A DNA stretch of 64,000 bases from Talinum fruticosum (GCA_021018815.1 JAITYX010000065.1:228501-292500), one strand, 5' to 3'; shown: positions 22,860 through 35,936, numbered from the stretch's first letter. Numbers and translations are program-made. The notes: generated from the sequence alone by a model not told the origin.

Positions 22860-23610
22860 TCAGAAAAACTGGAAATAGAGGGAGAAAGAGTGATAAAGGG
22901 AGCAGGAGCCGGGGGAGTGTCAAGGGGAGAGAGAGAGAGGTTACTCAAAAATCATTTAATAGTTGACATTAATTACAGAATTTGATCAAGGCTGAAAATC
23001 AGTTTAATTCCTATAATTAAAGGATAAGAGTCAACCCAACATTCCTTGTATAATATAAGGAATGTGCTATGATGTTATTTTTGCCAGACTATGGGTTATT
23101 TTGGTCCTTGCTAAACTTTAGCTTTTGAAAAATTATTTTTGGGCTGAAAAAGCTATTACACAAGACATTCATCAAACATCATAAAAAATTATTTTGACCA
23201 CTCAAACAACTAAAACCACCGCAAATAACCATTTTTTAAAGAATTTGATAAAAAGCTTATTCACCAAACATCTTGTGCTCTATCCCTTCCACTATTGTTG
23301 TCATCAAAATGAATCTAGGCTGTCGATATGCATAAGTGGAACTAATAATATTTCTATAATCTCCAAAAAAGCGATGCAGGCTTGTGTAGCCGTGATCGAC
23401 CCCATACAAATTTATATGATTCATTGTTGGCTTTATTTTTTTGAAATATGAACTTTAATTGTGTTGGTTTCAGTAAATGCTTTTCATTTTTTAGTAGTAT
23501 GTAATGCCCTCCAAAAATTCATGGTAAAAAAGCTTAAAAATGTAATATATAGCAAATACACGCTCCGTAAAATATATACACATAGCGATGGAGCACGTGT
23601 TGTCAAGAAG
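22860..23610. other. Intergenic sequence
   Basis: No gene recognised. The first 80 bases are a GA-rich tract adjoining the peroxiredoxin relic. Confidence 0.4.
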
Positions 23611-23955
23611 CACTTAGGCTATCTCCAATGGGAGCAACTCTAAGGAGTTGCTCCCATGTGGAGGAAAGAGAAAATTAAAAAAAGGGGGTGGAGATGAAGT
23701 GGAGCAACTCCATAGAGTTGCTCCATGCAACTCACCAAGAGGGAAAAAGAGGAGAGAGAGGGAAATAGGAGGAGAGAGAAAGAAAATGGGGAGAGAGAAA
23801 GAACAATTATATTATGTGGGATTCATTTATAATATAAATTATTATGGAGTAACTCTCATGAGTTATTATCATTGACAATAGGTGATAAAGGGAGCAACTC
23901 CCTTGCCTATGTAGCACTTGGAGAAACTCGAAGGAAGTCGCTACCATTATGGATA
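23611..23955. repeat. MITE-like element
   Basis: Begins GGCTATCTCCAATGGGAGCA and ends CCATTATGGATAGCTTA, whose reverse complement (AGCTATCCATAATGG) roughly matches the start. GGAGCAACTC motifs recur inside in both orientations (for example 23632, 23701, 23893). Non-coding, about 345 bases. Confidence 0.6.
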
Positions 23956-25032
23956 GCTTAATAATTTGAAAAAGAAATAATTATATCCACGTTACCACAT
24001 GTTAGGGCTTGGGGATTAACAAAAGGAGAAGTGAAAAATTAGACTTATTAATCAAATCATTTGGTTCGATTTCGAGTTGGATTAATTTTGGATCGACATA
24101 TTTGGATTAACGAGGTTTCAAATTAGGTTCTTGAGTCAACTCATTTTCAAATCGGATGAACTCAGATTATTTGATTTTTGGTTCAATAAGCTTATCTTGT
24201 AAAAAGAAAAATAAGTTTGGAAAAAATATTTAGGATATGTCCGGTTTTGGATTGGATCAAATGTATCTTTGAATAAATTTTGTATTGGTTGTTTTAACTA
24301 TTTCGGATATGAATTCGTGTCATTTGAGTCATATCAGCTTTGTCACATCTTTGGAAAACGAAGTTTTGTAATGTGGAGTTTATAAATCACAATCTGCTTA
24401 ATAATTTGAATACGAGCTAAGCTTTACCAAAGATGCTATATCTCAGATAATCTAGTGCATCCACTTCCCCAACGTGCAACATTAGAAAGCAATAAACTAC
24501 AGCGACAAGTGATCAAGCGATGACGCGAAACGTTAAGTTATTGCATTGAACCTTACATTTAGTCTCAATTGTAAGGAGGGAAAAATTATAAAAACAACAA
24601 GAAACAGAAAGAAGACTATCAACATTCAATATAAACTGAAATGAAATACAATGAAAAAAAAAAAAAGCACGGAGGGGAAACTAATAGCTGTTTACTACTG
24701 ACAAAAACCGAAAAGCCCTGTAAATCCAAAATGTAAGAGATGGATATTGCAAGACATTATCAGCCCCATTTTTCCTCTAACTTGTGCAAGATTTGCAGTC
24801 ATAATGAGTAGTCTACCCTAACTCCTTCCCCGAAAGAGTGCCTTAAGATTTAAAATTGCCTCCACCTCGAAGATTAGTTTAGTTTATGATAGTAAAATAT
24901 ATCATCTCTAGTCTCTACCGAGAAACTGAGCAAAAATTGAGAGAATACCTTTCTCTTCCACAAATCTATCAGCCATTAGCAAAATTGTCTCAACCCATGG
25001 GCTAAAAAAGACACAGCATGAGCTCTGCTTCA
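23956..25032. other. Intergenic sequence and 3' flank of the carrier gene
   Basis: No gene recognised. The part next to 25033 is the likely 3' untranslated region of the mitochondrial carrier gene. Confidence 0.4.
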
Positions 25033-27648
25033 TTATTTCATGACTGCTTCACGGATAGTCTCTCTGTCCATAAGAATAGGTCGAGCAATCAGTAGTAAAT
25101 TCTAAACAGATAAAAAAAAGGACATGAAAAAAGAAACAAGAAACAAGTTATCTATTCACATTCTGAATGAAACAAATGGATAGCATAAATACGGAAACCA
25201 GTTAACAGTATGATGAATGAAGAGGGTCCACAAATCAACATGCATTAATTACAGCAAAGGAACCTAAGGAACATAGGCAAAACGGAGTAACAAATCCAAA
25301 ACCTCGAGTACTCCATGTCCTTGTCGTTTTAGCAGTGAAGTGTGAAGACTCTGTACTTCCACATAAATATTTGACACGAATAACACATTAAATAAGTCAA
25401 TTTTAGGTGATCACAGGGGGATACTGCTTTCAGAGCTGTGCATTTGCCTAGTTGAGGCATCAATTCTAATGAACTACCTCCCAAACACCTCTCTACGTCA
25501 GCTTGTGACTTACCGCTTTGATCAGATTTGGAGAAATAGACACATAGCCCTCGATAAGATCTCACCCTTAGTAAAATTTTGTCTAATATGCCAATTTATA
25601 GATGAAAAACTTTGATAAAAAGAGCCATTAAAGATCGCCGCATAGTTTCTGTCTGAATAATTTGACAGCCGTGTTTGCTTAATTAACTCGTATTTAAGCA
25701 AATAACAAAGATGGGAACAATTATAACATGAAGAACAGCAAGTGCGAAATTCAAATGCCTGATTATTAAATAAATCTGGAAGGAGGGACGTACTTATGAG
25801 TTCTGTATGTGACAATCATTGTGGTTCCATAAAGTGACATATTTACGAACTTCGGTCCAAATCCTCTGTAGAATCCGCACCATCTGTCTTCCTGAACAAG
25901 TGCCATTGCTGTTTTCATTAATGATGGTCTTCCAGAGCCGTAGTCGTTGATGACCTAACAGAGCAATCAACGATGTGATTCAGAACAAATGGGCCAAAAA
26001 AGGCCCCCAAGAAGCACAACAAAATGCAACAGGATAACTTGATGGTCAAAGACAAAAGGTCCCGTAGGAAAAGAGATGTCTCACCTGTAGCCGCGTCTTT
26101 ACAGTGTCTATGGGAGTAGTAATCACTGAGGAAACAGCACCAGCAACCATTCTGGCATTGGCTTGAACTGTTATCATCTCAGTATGAGATGGCTTCTCCC
26201 CGTCACCCCTATATCCTAAGCGTCTACAATTTTTGTAAGAGATATACAAGATGAGAATGGAACTTCAAAAGACAGAACATTGGAAATTTTGATTTTCCAG
26301 CTTGACCTCCAAATTATGTGTTGGGCTGCACCATAAGTGCCCCACCACAGTGCTGATGCAGGGGACAGGGTCAGAGTTGTCAATCTGAAACCTCTGTAGA
26401 GGCCACATATTCCCTCAGCCTTTACCACTTTATGTATGACATCAAATGGGCCATTGCAGGGTGTTGTACCCGGAAGCCCTTGTACCATTAGTCTTTGACA
26501 CACCTGTAAAGATAGCAGACTGCTGTAAGCGATGATTTCTTCCTATATCAACTTCTTTCTCTCTTTCTACTTTCTTCGTGATAACTGCACACCACTGTCT
26601 GACTTCTGATCACTGGGGCATTGGGAAAACAACTACTGCTCGGTCTTGGCCATAACCATGTTGTACTGTCAAGTACCAACATAGGTCCAAGAGTTGGGAT
26701 TGGCCAATTTTGAATGGTTGTGTGCATTTTTATTGTAAAACGAAGAGTCAGGTTCCTTTAACCATGTCAGTGTATCAAGTACCCAACATGGATAAGAGGT
26801 GATTGAAGAGTATAACTTAGAAGGAACAATAAAATAAACAAAACAGCGGGAACCAAATTTACCTACCACATCCAAAGGTACATAATATACACAGGAGACT
26901 AGATTTGATAACATGCCTGCCACTCCATTAACAATGCCCTGACGAGTCGCTTCAGGCATATTATACCTCTGTAAATATTTAAACGACATGTCTTTCGATA
27001 CTTCAAGAGAACTCAGGACCAGAACCCTCCCTGGTATTGATCCGATGGCTGAAGTACCAAAACCTCTGAAAATGCCAGGAATTCCATCAGTCTTCAATAT
27101 GTGTGTAAACACCGATATTCCTCTCATGTGAGACAGCCCGGAACCGGCCACTTGCATTCGAGTTTTCACAACCGATGTATGATGCAGCAGGGCAGACTGA
27201 GCAGTGAACAGAATGGAACCTATAACATGAAACTTTGTCTTGTCCAACCTGTTTCAAATTCAGACCATACCATTTGTTAAAGTTTCCCACCTTCTCCCTC
27301 CTCCAGCTCTAATGCCCTATCATGCAATCCACTGTTATGTAAATACAACGCCTTGGTCTCCACCCCTACCTTGCGCATTGCTTGAAGGCCTCTCACATTG
27401 CATAATTCTAGAAACCAGTACATTCATAGAATGGCAGTTTCAGCGATAAGTATGCTTTAATGGAATTGTCTAACAAACAGAAACCAATTGTGTTTCCTCG
27501 ACCTAAGCGAAACTAATGGCGAAACATGTTGAGTTTCCCAGCTATCGAAACCACAACACAACAAAATAAGCTCCCCTCCCCCAACCCCAACAAAAGGAAA
27601 ATAAAAGTGATGTCAAAGATTAACATATTCATAATGGACGCGCGCGCG

Positions 27649-27688
<40 letters not shown>

Positions 27689-27766
27689 CCTGTCCCAGTT
27701 GACGTTGGTGTCGGCAAGAGCTTGAGCAAGCCGAGGAGCCGTCCCAGCCTCAGCTTCTACCGCCAT
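25033..27766 (-). CDS. Mitochondrial carrier protein, SLC25A44-like, six exons
   Basis: Exons on the minus strand: 27766-27690, 27248-26867, 26503-26307, 26223-26085, 25954-25794 and 25063-25033. All junctions are GT-AG and the phases join to 987 bases (328 residues), normal for the family. The start is MAVEAEAG at 27766; exon 1 joins exon 2 as NWD-R-LDKTKF. Three repeats carry signature motifs: HTSVVKTRMQ with GIFRGFGTS, PLDVVCQRLMVQG with GLYRGF, and TTPIDTVKTRLQV with GFYRGFGPKFVN. Family members sit in the inner mitochondrial membrane, and animal SLC25A44 carries branched-chain amino acids; the plant substrate is inferred only. An extra A near 25804 shifts the last exon junction, so the end reads TYRTHKETIREAVMK. 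Without it, exons 5 and 6 would give the usual TYELIK ending in a short RLSVKQS tail. The change touches only the last dozen residues. Confidence 0.88.
27655..27684. repeat. GA dinucleotide repeat next to a splice donor
   Basis: About 15 GA units in intron 1 of the carrier gene. On the coding strand the run is CT and begins a few bases after the GT donor at 27689-27688. Confidence 0.9.
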
Positions 27767-28200
27767 TGCGGAGAAAGAGAAGCCCAAAATGAAATTCTCA
27801 ATGGAAAATTTGAGCTGGCCAAACCCAATAAAGTACTCAAGAACCAATTATGTCGCTGGTCTCATTTGAGACTAATTTTGTTGTTTTTGAAAGTTTTTTA
27901 CTATCTTTTAGGGATCAGATTCTACAGAGCAAGAAAGAGATTCGTCAATCCTCATTCGATGTGAGTACATTGTCGGGGCTGATTATGGTTTCGGGGGAGG
28001 AAGAGAGAGAAGCTGGGAAGGGTTGAGAAGGTGAGAGAGACGGAGGAAGGGAGAAGAAACAGGGGAATCCCAATACAAATACTAGGCAATTAGTATATCG
28101 TGATTGAGGAGTACCATACGTTTTGTAATTTTAAGTGTCACATCACCTTTTTTGATTTTTTAAATATACAGCTAGGTTTAATATGGAAAAATCCTAACAC
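27767..28200. other. Upstream region of the carrier gene
   Basis: Holds the 5' untranslated region and promoter of the carrier gene on the minus strand, inferred from position. No clear TATA box seen. GA-rich near 27990-28070. Confidence 0.35.
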
Positions 28201-28514
28201 TTAGCCTCTGTTCGGATATAAGAGGGGGAGGGAAGGTTAATCAAGGGGAGGAAATAGAAGGGAGGGGAAGGGAAGGGAAGGGAGGGGACAGACATTCCTT
28301 TTGTTTGGATTTAAAATGGAGGGAGTGAAATCAAAGCTGGAACGGAATGAAATCGAGGAATGATACTTGAGGGTTAGGTATGGAACTTGAATATTGTCTT
28401 CAAGTGTTTGGTAAAGAATAGGAATGGAATAAAGTTTCGGTTTTTGTTGTTTGGTTGTTAATCATGGAATAAAATTACAATTGTTTTATTTTTTAAATTA
28501 TTTTATATCATTTT

Positions 28515-28555
28515 AAATTATTTTTATTATTATTGTTATTATTATTATTATTAAA

Positions 28556-28618
<63 letters not shown>

Positions 28619-28640
28619 CATCATCATTATTATTATCATC
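28515..28640. repeat. TTA/ATT trinucleotide microsatellite
   Basis: More than 20 near-perfect ATT units with a short CAT-interrupted tail. Confidence 0.9.
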
Positions 28641-28913
28641 ATCATCATTTGATTCAATAAAAGTTGAAGCTCGTTAGCATATTTGCTGATATTGAGTCTT
28701 ATATTTATTTAATTTTTTAATTAACTATCTTGTAATTTTTTTAATAATTAACAAATTTTATTTATAATTTTTAGTAAACCTATTTTCAAACTATAATGTT
28801 CTATCAAACAATATGAAAAAAAATATATAATAAATAAACAAATAAATAATAAAAAAACAATAACAAAAAATACCCCAACCTAATAACAAAAATAATAACA
28901 ATAACCAAAATAA

Positions 28914-28959
28914 CAACAACAACAACAACAACGATAACAACAACAACAACAACAACAAC

Positions 28960-29020
<61 letters not shown>

Positions 29021-29022
29021 GG
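28914..29022. repeat. AAC then AAT compound microsatellite
   Basis: About 15 AAC units grading into about 20 AAT units. Confidence 0.9.
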
Positions 29023-29286
29023 CTAATTTTTCTTTTTTAATAATTATAAACCGATCCCTAAGGGATTGAGAATTGATTCCCTCCTATTTGGGGGATTCAA
29101 ATTCCCTTGTTTTGAGTGGAACTTGAAACCCGTAAATTTTAAGTTCCACCTTCAAAATAACCAACCAAACAACTAAAAAGGAACTTGAACCGGAGGAATC
29201 AAGTTCCATTCCGATTTGACCAACCAAACGGGGCCTAATATTTTCTTGTTTGGATTAAAAAGATAAGGGGAAGGGAGGGAAAGAAC

Positions 29287-29289
29287 ATA

Positions 29290-29361
<72 letters not shown>
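29287..29361. repeat. ATT trinucleotide microsatellite
   Basis: About 25 uninterrupted ATT units. Open frames of poly-isoleucine here are artefacts. Confidence 0.9.
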
Positions 29362-29599
29362 CACCATCACTTTAAATTAAAAGTATAAGGAACTCATTTT
29401 CTCTAACAACGTTCCACCCAAAAAAATTATTTTTTTAATAATTATTTTTTCTATTTATAAGTTATTACCCAAAGTAAAATAAAATAAACAAATCAAATAA
29501 TATAAACACCCAAAATATAGAAAAATAATAATAAAAAGTAGGAGAATGACAATGATTCTAATGTCCACATATATATCATCTACTTTATTCATCATAACT

Positions 29600-30584
29600 A
29601 CGAATTCAAAAAGAGATAAGCTAATAATTTGGACCAAAAACAAGTAAGTAGCATATGATATAAAAGATTCTTGCAATTCTCAATTGGGCATCCAAGCAAA
29701 GCTTGTAGCATATCTGGATTCTTCACAAGGAAAAGATATGTTGTACCCATTGCTTCGCCTCGAATATCCAATTCACCCAACATATTCCAAATCCCATATT
29801 CGATATTGGCTTTTGATTTATTTTTCCTATCTCCGCATGACACACACCTTAATTACATCGACAACATTGTCTAACCCTTCCTTCATCATTATAACCTCAT
29901 CTTCTCTAGATAATTTGCCTTTTCCTTTCATCCTTTTATATGAAGATTCACCTTACGTATATTTTTCATGAGTTGAGTTAGTCCCTCCATCATGTCCACT
30001 ATTAAAGTTATCCACATTCTCTAGTATAATGTCATCTTGAGATACAAGATGGTCAATCTCATCAATTGTATACATATTTGTCTCGAGTATCAAGCCTCTA
30101 TCTCATTTCGAAGCAATCTGTTTCGACTCCATCTCCGAGTTGCTCTTCCTTGCCCATAAAGTGTAACCAACTTGTAATAATTACGAATTGCCTTTCCTTG
30201 TAAATCAGCAGCGAAGGCTTATCCTAAAATAATCGAAAAAAAAATATACACATGAGTAATTAGCATCTCTCGTCAATCGGATGAAAAAAAAATTCAAAAT
30301 CAAATAAATAAGGAATGTACCATAATTAACTCTTCCCAAACTTCATTCTCGGTTTCCCAGGTTAAAGTTTGAGAGTTAAAAGCAAAACCGCTCAATCCAC
30401 CCTTGAAAATATCATAAATAGGTTCAAATGTATTTTTAATGTGCTTCTATCGATTTTTAATTTTTTCTTTGTTGAACACTTTTCCAGGGAACATTTCTCT
30501 CATTCCCGTGACAATATTCTTATAAGCATCAAATGTAAAATTTCCATTAACCCTATTTCCCATTTCTTGTTCACGTAACAAGGC
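29600..30584 (-). pseudogene. Harbinger accessory protein (Myb/SANT-like) relic, 3' part
   Basis: Directly inside the left border of the Ty3 element, the minus strand reads LLREQEMGNRVNGNFTFDAY, then GMREMFPGKVFNKEKIKNR, a TAG stop, KHIKNTFEPIYDIFKGGLSG, and FNSQTLTWETENEVWEEL (about 30584-30320). More distal pieces include GKAIRNYYKLVTLYGQGRAT and YTIDEIDHLVSQDD. This is the Myb/SANT-like DNA-binding partner that PIF/Harbinger elements encode beside the transposase. The 5' part of the same gene lies 9.5 kb away at 40202-40083. Broken by one stop, frameshifts and the Ty3 insertion. Confidence 0.75.
30580..30584. repeat. Target site duplication AAGGC, left
   Basis: AAGGC flanks the Ty3 element on the left and is repeated exactly at 40083-40087 on the right. 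Confidence 0.95.
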
Positions 30585-32446
30585 TGTAACGCCCCAACCT
30601 CCAATCCACAATTAATTGACCAACATTTGCTTAATAACCACAACGACTTAAGGTGATGAAAATTAAGATCAAGGTGGAGACATTACTGCTAGTCTCCGGA
30701 TAATAGAGACAAGACTAGGACACTCAATTAACTAATAATAATTTTTTTTTCGTACGACATAAACGATAATATGAAAGTTATGTTTATACAAACGAGTAGC
30801 TAGGATGACTCTATTACCATAACCGAGTCCATACATGACCCAAAAACTTAAACTTATTCTAAAATAACCCATAATAGCAAAGAAATGCAAGAGGGGTGGT
30901 CGATAGGTCATTACCCGACCTTGTCGGAACCCTTCTCGTCAAACTCCTCTATCTCCCGATTCTCCTGTTTAACCCTTGTCTGTTTCTCCTTCCCTAAAAC
31001 AAAATTTAAAGTAAACAGGAAAACTAAAAGTGAGCGAGTTGGCTCAATACGTTATCCTTGTACTTGTAAAAACATTTTTGGTGAGCCGGTGAGTGCACGC
31101 TATTTCAAAAATTCATTTGAAATATATCATTTAAGCAAAAACTCAATTTTCTGTTTTTTTTTTGGAGACTTTTCGGTTAAAATTTCGATTCCGTAAATGG
31201 TTTAACTTTCGGCTAACATCAGGACCCCAATATATATGCAATTGCAGCCATGGCCTTGGCTAAACGATTCGATTAGTATTCCCGTTACGGGAAGGGCCTA
31301 ATACGATTAATTACGCTAGCGAGACAATTATGAACGGTGAACAATAACCGATCAACGATTAACGATTAACGATTAATTGGGTCCTAAAATGTTAGGCCGT
31401 ATCAAAACAAATATGGTAAAGCTTTTCATAACAATTAAAAATTTAACTATTTTGGAAGGGTACAAGCAATAACGTACCTCGGTTGGGAAGTTGTTTCGAA
31501 CTAATTTTTGATTTGCTTTGTTTTCGACGTTTCCGATAACCTTCTGTTTGCAAGGAAATTTACCCCTTTACTTTAATATAATTATTATATGTATATATAT
31601 ATATATTTCCTCATACCCCTTTTTATCAAAATTACTATCTAATTCTTGAATTTGTTTTCGGAAAATAAGCACGCATGTATATGCATGTACATACATATAT
31701 ATTTTTCTTTAACTTTATTTCTCCAAATAAATTTCCTCAATTTCTCAACACCTATAGCTATATTAATTCTTTCCTTCTTTGTATCTATTTATTTTCCATT
31801 ATGAATAATTAAATTTAGTCTAGAAAAAAGAATTATTACCTTAGTAATCAAGGTGTTGAAAAAAAAGGGTGAGGAAGGGCAATTGGTGGCTGGCCGGAAT
31901 CCGGGGACCGGTGGACGGCGGCAGCGGCAGCCGGTGGACGGCAGTGGGCAGGCGGCGGCAGGCGGGCTGGGGCTGGGCAGTGTAGGAAGGTAGTTGGGCT
32001 TGTGGGTTTTCTTTAATTTTCCTTTGCTTTTTTTGTTTTGTTTCTGCTCGAGCCCAATGACCCCCACCTATTTATAATAGGCTTCGCAGCCCAAATCTTA
32101 TCCTTTTCCCCCATCACTTCCATGGGATTTGGGCTTATCCAAATCATAATTATTTTTCACACTTGGTTAATTTTTTTACCACACATTTTTATAAAAATTA
32201 TTTGTCTGTAAATTATTTATCTATCTATTTATATATTTATTTATTTTATTTTATTTTATTATTTATTTATTATTATTATTATTTTATTTATTTATCTATT
32301 TTATTGTTTGCACATTTTATAAATATTTAAGCATGAGTCAATTATTTCTCATTTCCATTTTGATATTTATGCGCGGCTCACTTGCTATTAAATATTGAAA
32401 CACTAAAATGCAATAATTAAATACAATTAAACTTTGGGGCCTTACA
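30585..32446 (-). repeat. 3' LTR of the Ty3 element
   Basis: 1,862 bases. In element orientation it begins TGTAAGGCCCCAAAG and ends GGGGCGTTACA, with TG..CA ends. It is longer than the other LTR mainly through extra GC-rich repeat units near 31910-31980. Confidence 0.93.
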
Positions 32447-32459
32447 TCCTCCCCCTTAA
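32447..32459 (-). promoter_or_regulatory. Polypurine tract of the Ty3 element
   Basis: TTAAGGGGGAGGA on the minus strand directly abuts the 3' LTR, where plus-strand synthesis is primed. Confidence 0.85.
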
Positions 32460-32499
32460 AAAAGTTTCGTCCCCGAAACTATAATCGAGTAGTAACATA

Positions 32500-35400
32500 C
32501 CTTTAAAACAAGTGGGGATAATGATTTCTCATTTCCTCCTCGGTTTCCCATGTCGCTTAGAAACTCCATGGTGGGTCCAAATTACTTTAACTAAGGGTAT
32601 TGCTTTGTTACGCAATCTGTTTAACCTTTCGGTCCACAATTTTTACGAGGTTGCTCTTCATAAGTCAATCCTTCCGCTTCAATATTTAGCGGTTCGTACA
32701 CGATTGTGTGGGATGGGTCATGTACATACTTTCGCGGTTGGGAAATGTGAAACACATCATGTACGTGTTGTAGTTCGGTGGCGAGGGCCGGTCGGTAAGC
32801 AATAGGATTGACTTTCTCAACAATCTCATAAGGTCGGATAAAACGAGGACTCAATTTGCCTTTTACATTAAATCTTTTGATTCCTTTGCTTGGAGAAACC
32901 TTAAGAAAGACCTTATCACCTTCTTGAAATTCAAGAGGCTTTCTTCTGCGGTCCGCATATGATTTTTGCCTATCTTGGGGCACTTTCATATTTCGTTGAA
33001 TAACTTTTATCTTCTCGATCGTTTCTTGAATCATTTCCGGACCCAATACTAAGGTTTCATCCAGATCGTTCCAACAGAGAGGGTTCTACACCTTCTACCA
33101 TACAATGCTTCAAAAGGTGCGATTCCGATAGTCGCTTGGTAGCTATTATTATATGAAAATTCAGCTAATGGAAGATATTCCTCCCACTTCCCCGAAACTC
33201 CAGTATACATGCTCGTAGCATATCTTCAACCACTTGGTTTACTCTTTCTGTTTGCCCGTCAGTCTTAGGGTGATACGAGCGATCGAACCGTAGTTTTGTT
33301 CCAAATGCTCTTTGCAAGGCTTTCCAAAACGAGCACTGAAATCTCGAGTCCCTATCCGAGATTATATCTTTAGGAATCCAATACAAACGCACAACTTCTT
33401 TCACATATATTTGAGCTAACTTATCAATCCCCCAAGAATCATGTATTGGTATAAAATGAGCTGACTTTGTAAGTCCGTCAACAATTACCCATATCGCATT
33501 TTTCTTTGATGCTTGAAAGGGGTAATCCCATAATAAAATCCATGGAGATTGAATCCCACTTCCAAACAGGGATCTCCAATGGTCGCAACTCACCAACCGG
33601 GCGTTGGTGTTCCACTTTCACTTTCGATAGACGAGGCACTTATTCACAAATTGGGCTATATCTCTTTTCATGTTGTTCCACCAAAAGGTTTGTCTCAAAT
33701 CTCTATACATTTTGTACCCCCGGGGTGAATGGAGTACCTGGTGTTATGTGCTTCCGCTAGTATCCTCCCCTTAATTGCACGCTGAGTGGTACACAAATTC
33801 CGTTCGAAATCTTATAACCCCTTGATCATCCTCATGAAATCCCAAAGCTTTTCCTTTGCTTATACTTTCTTTGATTCTCTTAATCTCGTCATCCCGACTT
33901 GCGCTTGTTTAATTTCTTCTAAAAGGGTAGGTTGAACTGTTAACATTGATAGAATCATGTTTGACTCATGGGATAATATCGGTTCAACCCCTATTCCTTG
34001 CAAATCTCTTAATATCTCGGGACATATAACCTTTAACGCATTCACACCATGATGGGTTTTCCGACTCAATGCATCCGCCACAACATTTGCCTTCCCTGGG
34101 TGATAGTGAATTTGCATATCGTAATCCTTTAGGAACTCTAACCATCTTCGTTGTCGTAAATTCAACTCTTTACGTGTGAAAATATACTTAAGACTTTTAT
34201 GATCCGTAAAAATCTTGCACACACTTCCATACGAGTAATGTCTCCAAATTTTTAAGGCAAAAACTACTGCGGCTAATTCCAAATCATGAGTGGGATAATT
34301 CTGCTCATATGACTTCAATTGCCTAGAAGCATACGCTATGACTCTTCCATTCCGCATCAAAACGCACCCAATTCCTTGTCTAGATGCGTCACTATACACA
34401 ACGAATTCCCCATCTTGCACCGGTAAGGCCAAAGCCGGTGCGGTAGTGAGCCGTTTCTTGAGCTCTTGAAATGCGGTTTCATACTTATTATTCCATTCAA
34501 ATTTCGTTGTTTTCCTCAAAAGATTAGTAAGGGGCAAAGCTATTCGTGAAAAATCCTGTACAAATTGTCTATAATATCCAGCCATTCCCGAAAGCTTCGG
34601 ACTTACGTCACATTTGTCGGTCTAGGCCACTTAGTCACTGCCTTAGCCTTACGGGGATCAACTTTAATTCCCTCTTTAGAAATTACATGCCCCGGAAAAT
34701 TTACTTGAGACAACCAAAATTCGCATTTTGACAACTTAGCATATAACTTATGAACCCTCAAAGTTTGCGAGAACAACCCTTAAATGATCAGCATGCTCCT
34801 CCTCCGTCTTAGAATATATTAGAATAATAAAAACAACAAATTTATCCAAATAAGGCCTAAATATTCTATTCATCAAGTCCGTAAAAGCTGCTTGGAGCAT
34901 TTGTTAACCCAAATGGCATAGCTGTGAATTCATAATGTCCATAACGCATCCTGAACGCCGTTTTTGGTATATCATCGGGCTTAATTCGCAGCTGATGATA
35001 TCCGGACCGGAGGTCAATTTTGAGAACACTCCCATTCCCTGTAATTGATCAAATAAATCCTCAATCCTTGGCAAAGGATACTTGTTCTTTACGATAACCT
35101 TATTTAGTTCTCTATAATCTATACATAACCTCAAAGTTCCATCTTTCTTCTTTACAAACAAAGCTGGCGCGCCCCAAGGAGATACACTCGGCTTTATATA
35201 ACCTTTTTGCAACAATTCCTCCAACTCGAACCTTTAACTCCTTCGGTTCCGCGGGAGCCATCCTATACGGAGGTTTGGAAATGGGTCGCGCTCCCGGTTC
35301 AATCTCTATCTCAAAATCAATTTCCCTTTTTGGGGGTAACCCAAGAATTTCACTTGGGAAAACGTCGGGAAATTCTTTAACTACAAGAATATCCTCTATC

Positions 35401-35930
35401 TTTGTCTCCTATTTTTCTTCCGTTACAAAGCATAAATAAGCTTCCTTTCCTTGCTTAGCAAGTCGTCTAGAGGCTCTTAACAACACTACAGTACAATCTC
35501 CAATCTCCCGGTACCTTGAAACCTCACTTCCCTACCGTTTGTACCCTTCAAGGATATAATCTAGCCTTGGCAATCTATTTTTGCCCTATATTTAGACAAC
35601 CAATCCATACCCAAGATTAGATTAAATTCCGACGAGTCAAGCTGTACCAAGTCACCCCTAAAATTCTCTTGACTTAGGGTAATAGGGCAATTTTTATACA
35701 TAACGTCACATTTTATGGTTTGACCTGTAGGCGAGACTCACATATAATTCTACGGGTTGTTTACTCGGTTCCAAACCTATTTGAGATGCGAGACTTTGAT
35801 GAAATAAAAGAGTGCGTAGCACTCGAATCAAATAAAACAGTAAGTGGTACTGAATTTAAAAAGAGCGTACCGGTCACAACGGTCCCCGTGTCGGTAGCTT
35901 CGCTTTTTACTCATTACACAAGCTCTTCCA
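32500..35930 (-). pseudogene. Ty3 chromovirus pol relic: protease, RT, RNase H, integrase, chromodomain
   Basis: On the minus strand: a protease remnant with SATHSF (about 35830); RT starting [19 protein letters not shown] with [11 protein letters not shown] (from 35224) and [10 protein letters not shown]; RNase H with [24 protein letters not shown] and TDHKSL (34585-33860); integrase with [20 protein letters not shown] and DGQTERVNQ, giving the D, D and E positions (33596-33165); a C-terminal GKLSPRFIRPYEIV block (33046-32621); and a chromodomain tail ending near NHYPHLF (about 32512). Frameshifts occur inside RT near 35020 and elsewhere. Where the catalytic pair of aspartates should stand, the sequence reads [11 protein letters not shown] (about 34820): both are gone without a frameshift. 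This polyprotein cannot be active. Confidence 0.9.
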
Positions 35931-35936
35931 ACCTGT

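Larger units (their letters stand above)
28201..29240. repeat. MITE-like segment with GA-rich ends and triplet microsatellites
   Basis: Starts GCCTCTGTTCGGATATAAG after TTA and ends CCAACCAAACGGGGCC before TAA, which fits a Tourist/Harbinger-type target. It contains long ATT and AAC/AAT tracts. The start resembles the inverted sequence at 41318-41337 (AACTCTGTTTGGATTGAAGG), so it may instead be the left end of the Harbinger relic. Confidence 0.45.

Noticed and set aside
25769..25793. Possible carrier C terminus by reading straight past exon 5 (ending YVPPSRFI)
   Set aside because: A GTACGT donor at 25793 and an exon encoding a family-like tail at 25063 make splicing more likely.
27629..27847. 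Minus-strand frame running from upstream of the carrier start into the GA repeat
   Set aside because: It includes exon 1 of the carrier but reads into intron 1; the real coding part is 27766-27690.
29173..29370. Poly-isoleucine open frame
   Set aside because: Translation of an ATT microsatellite.
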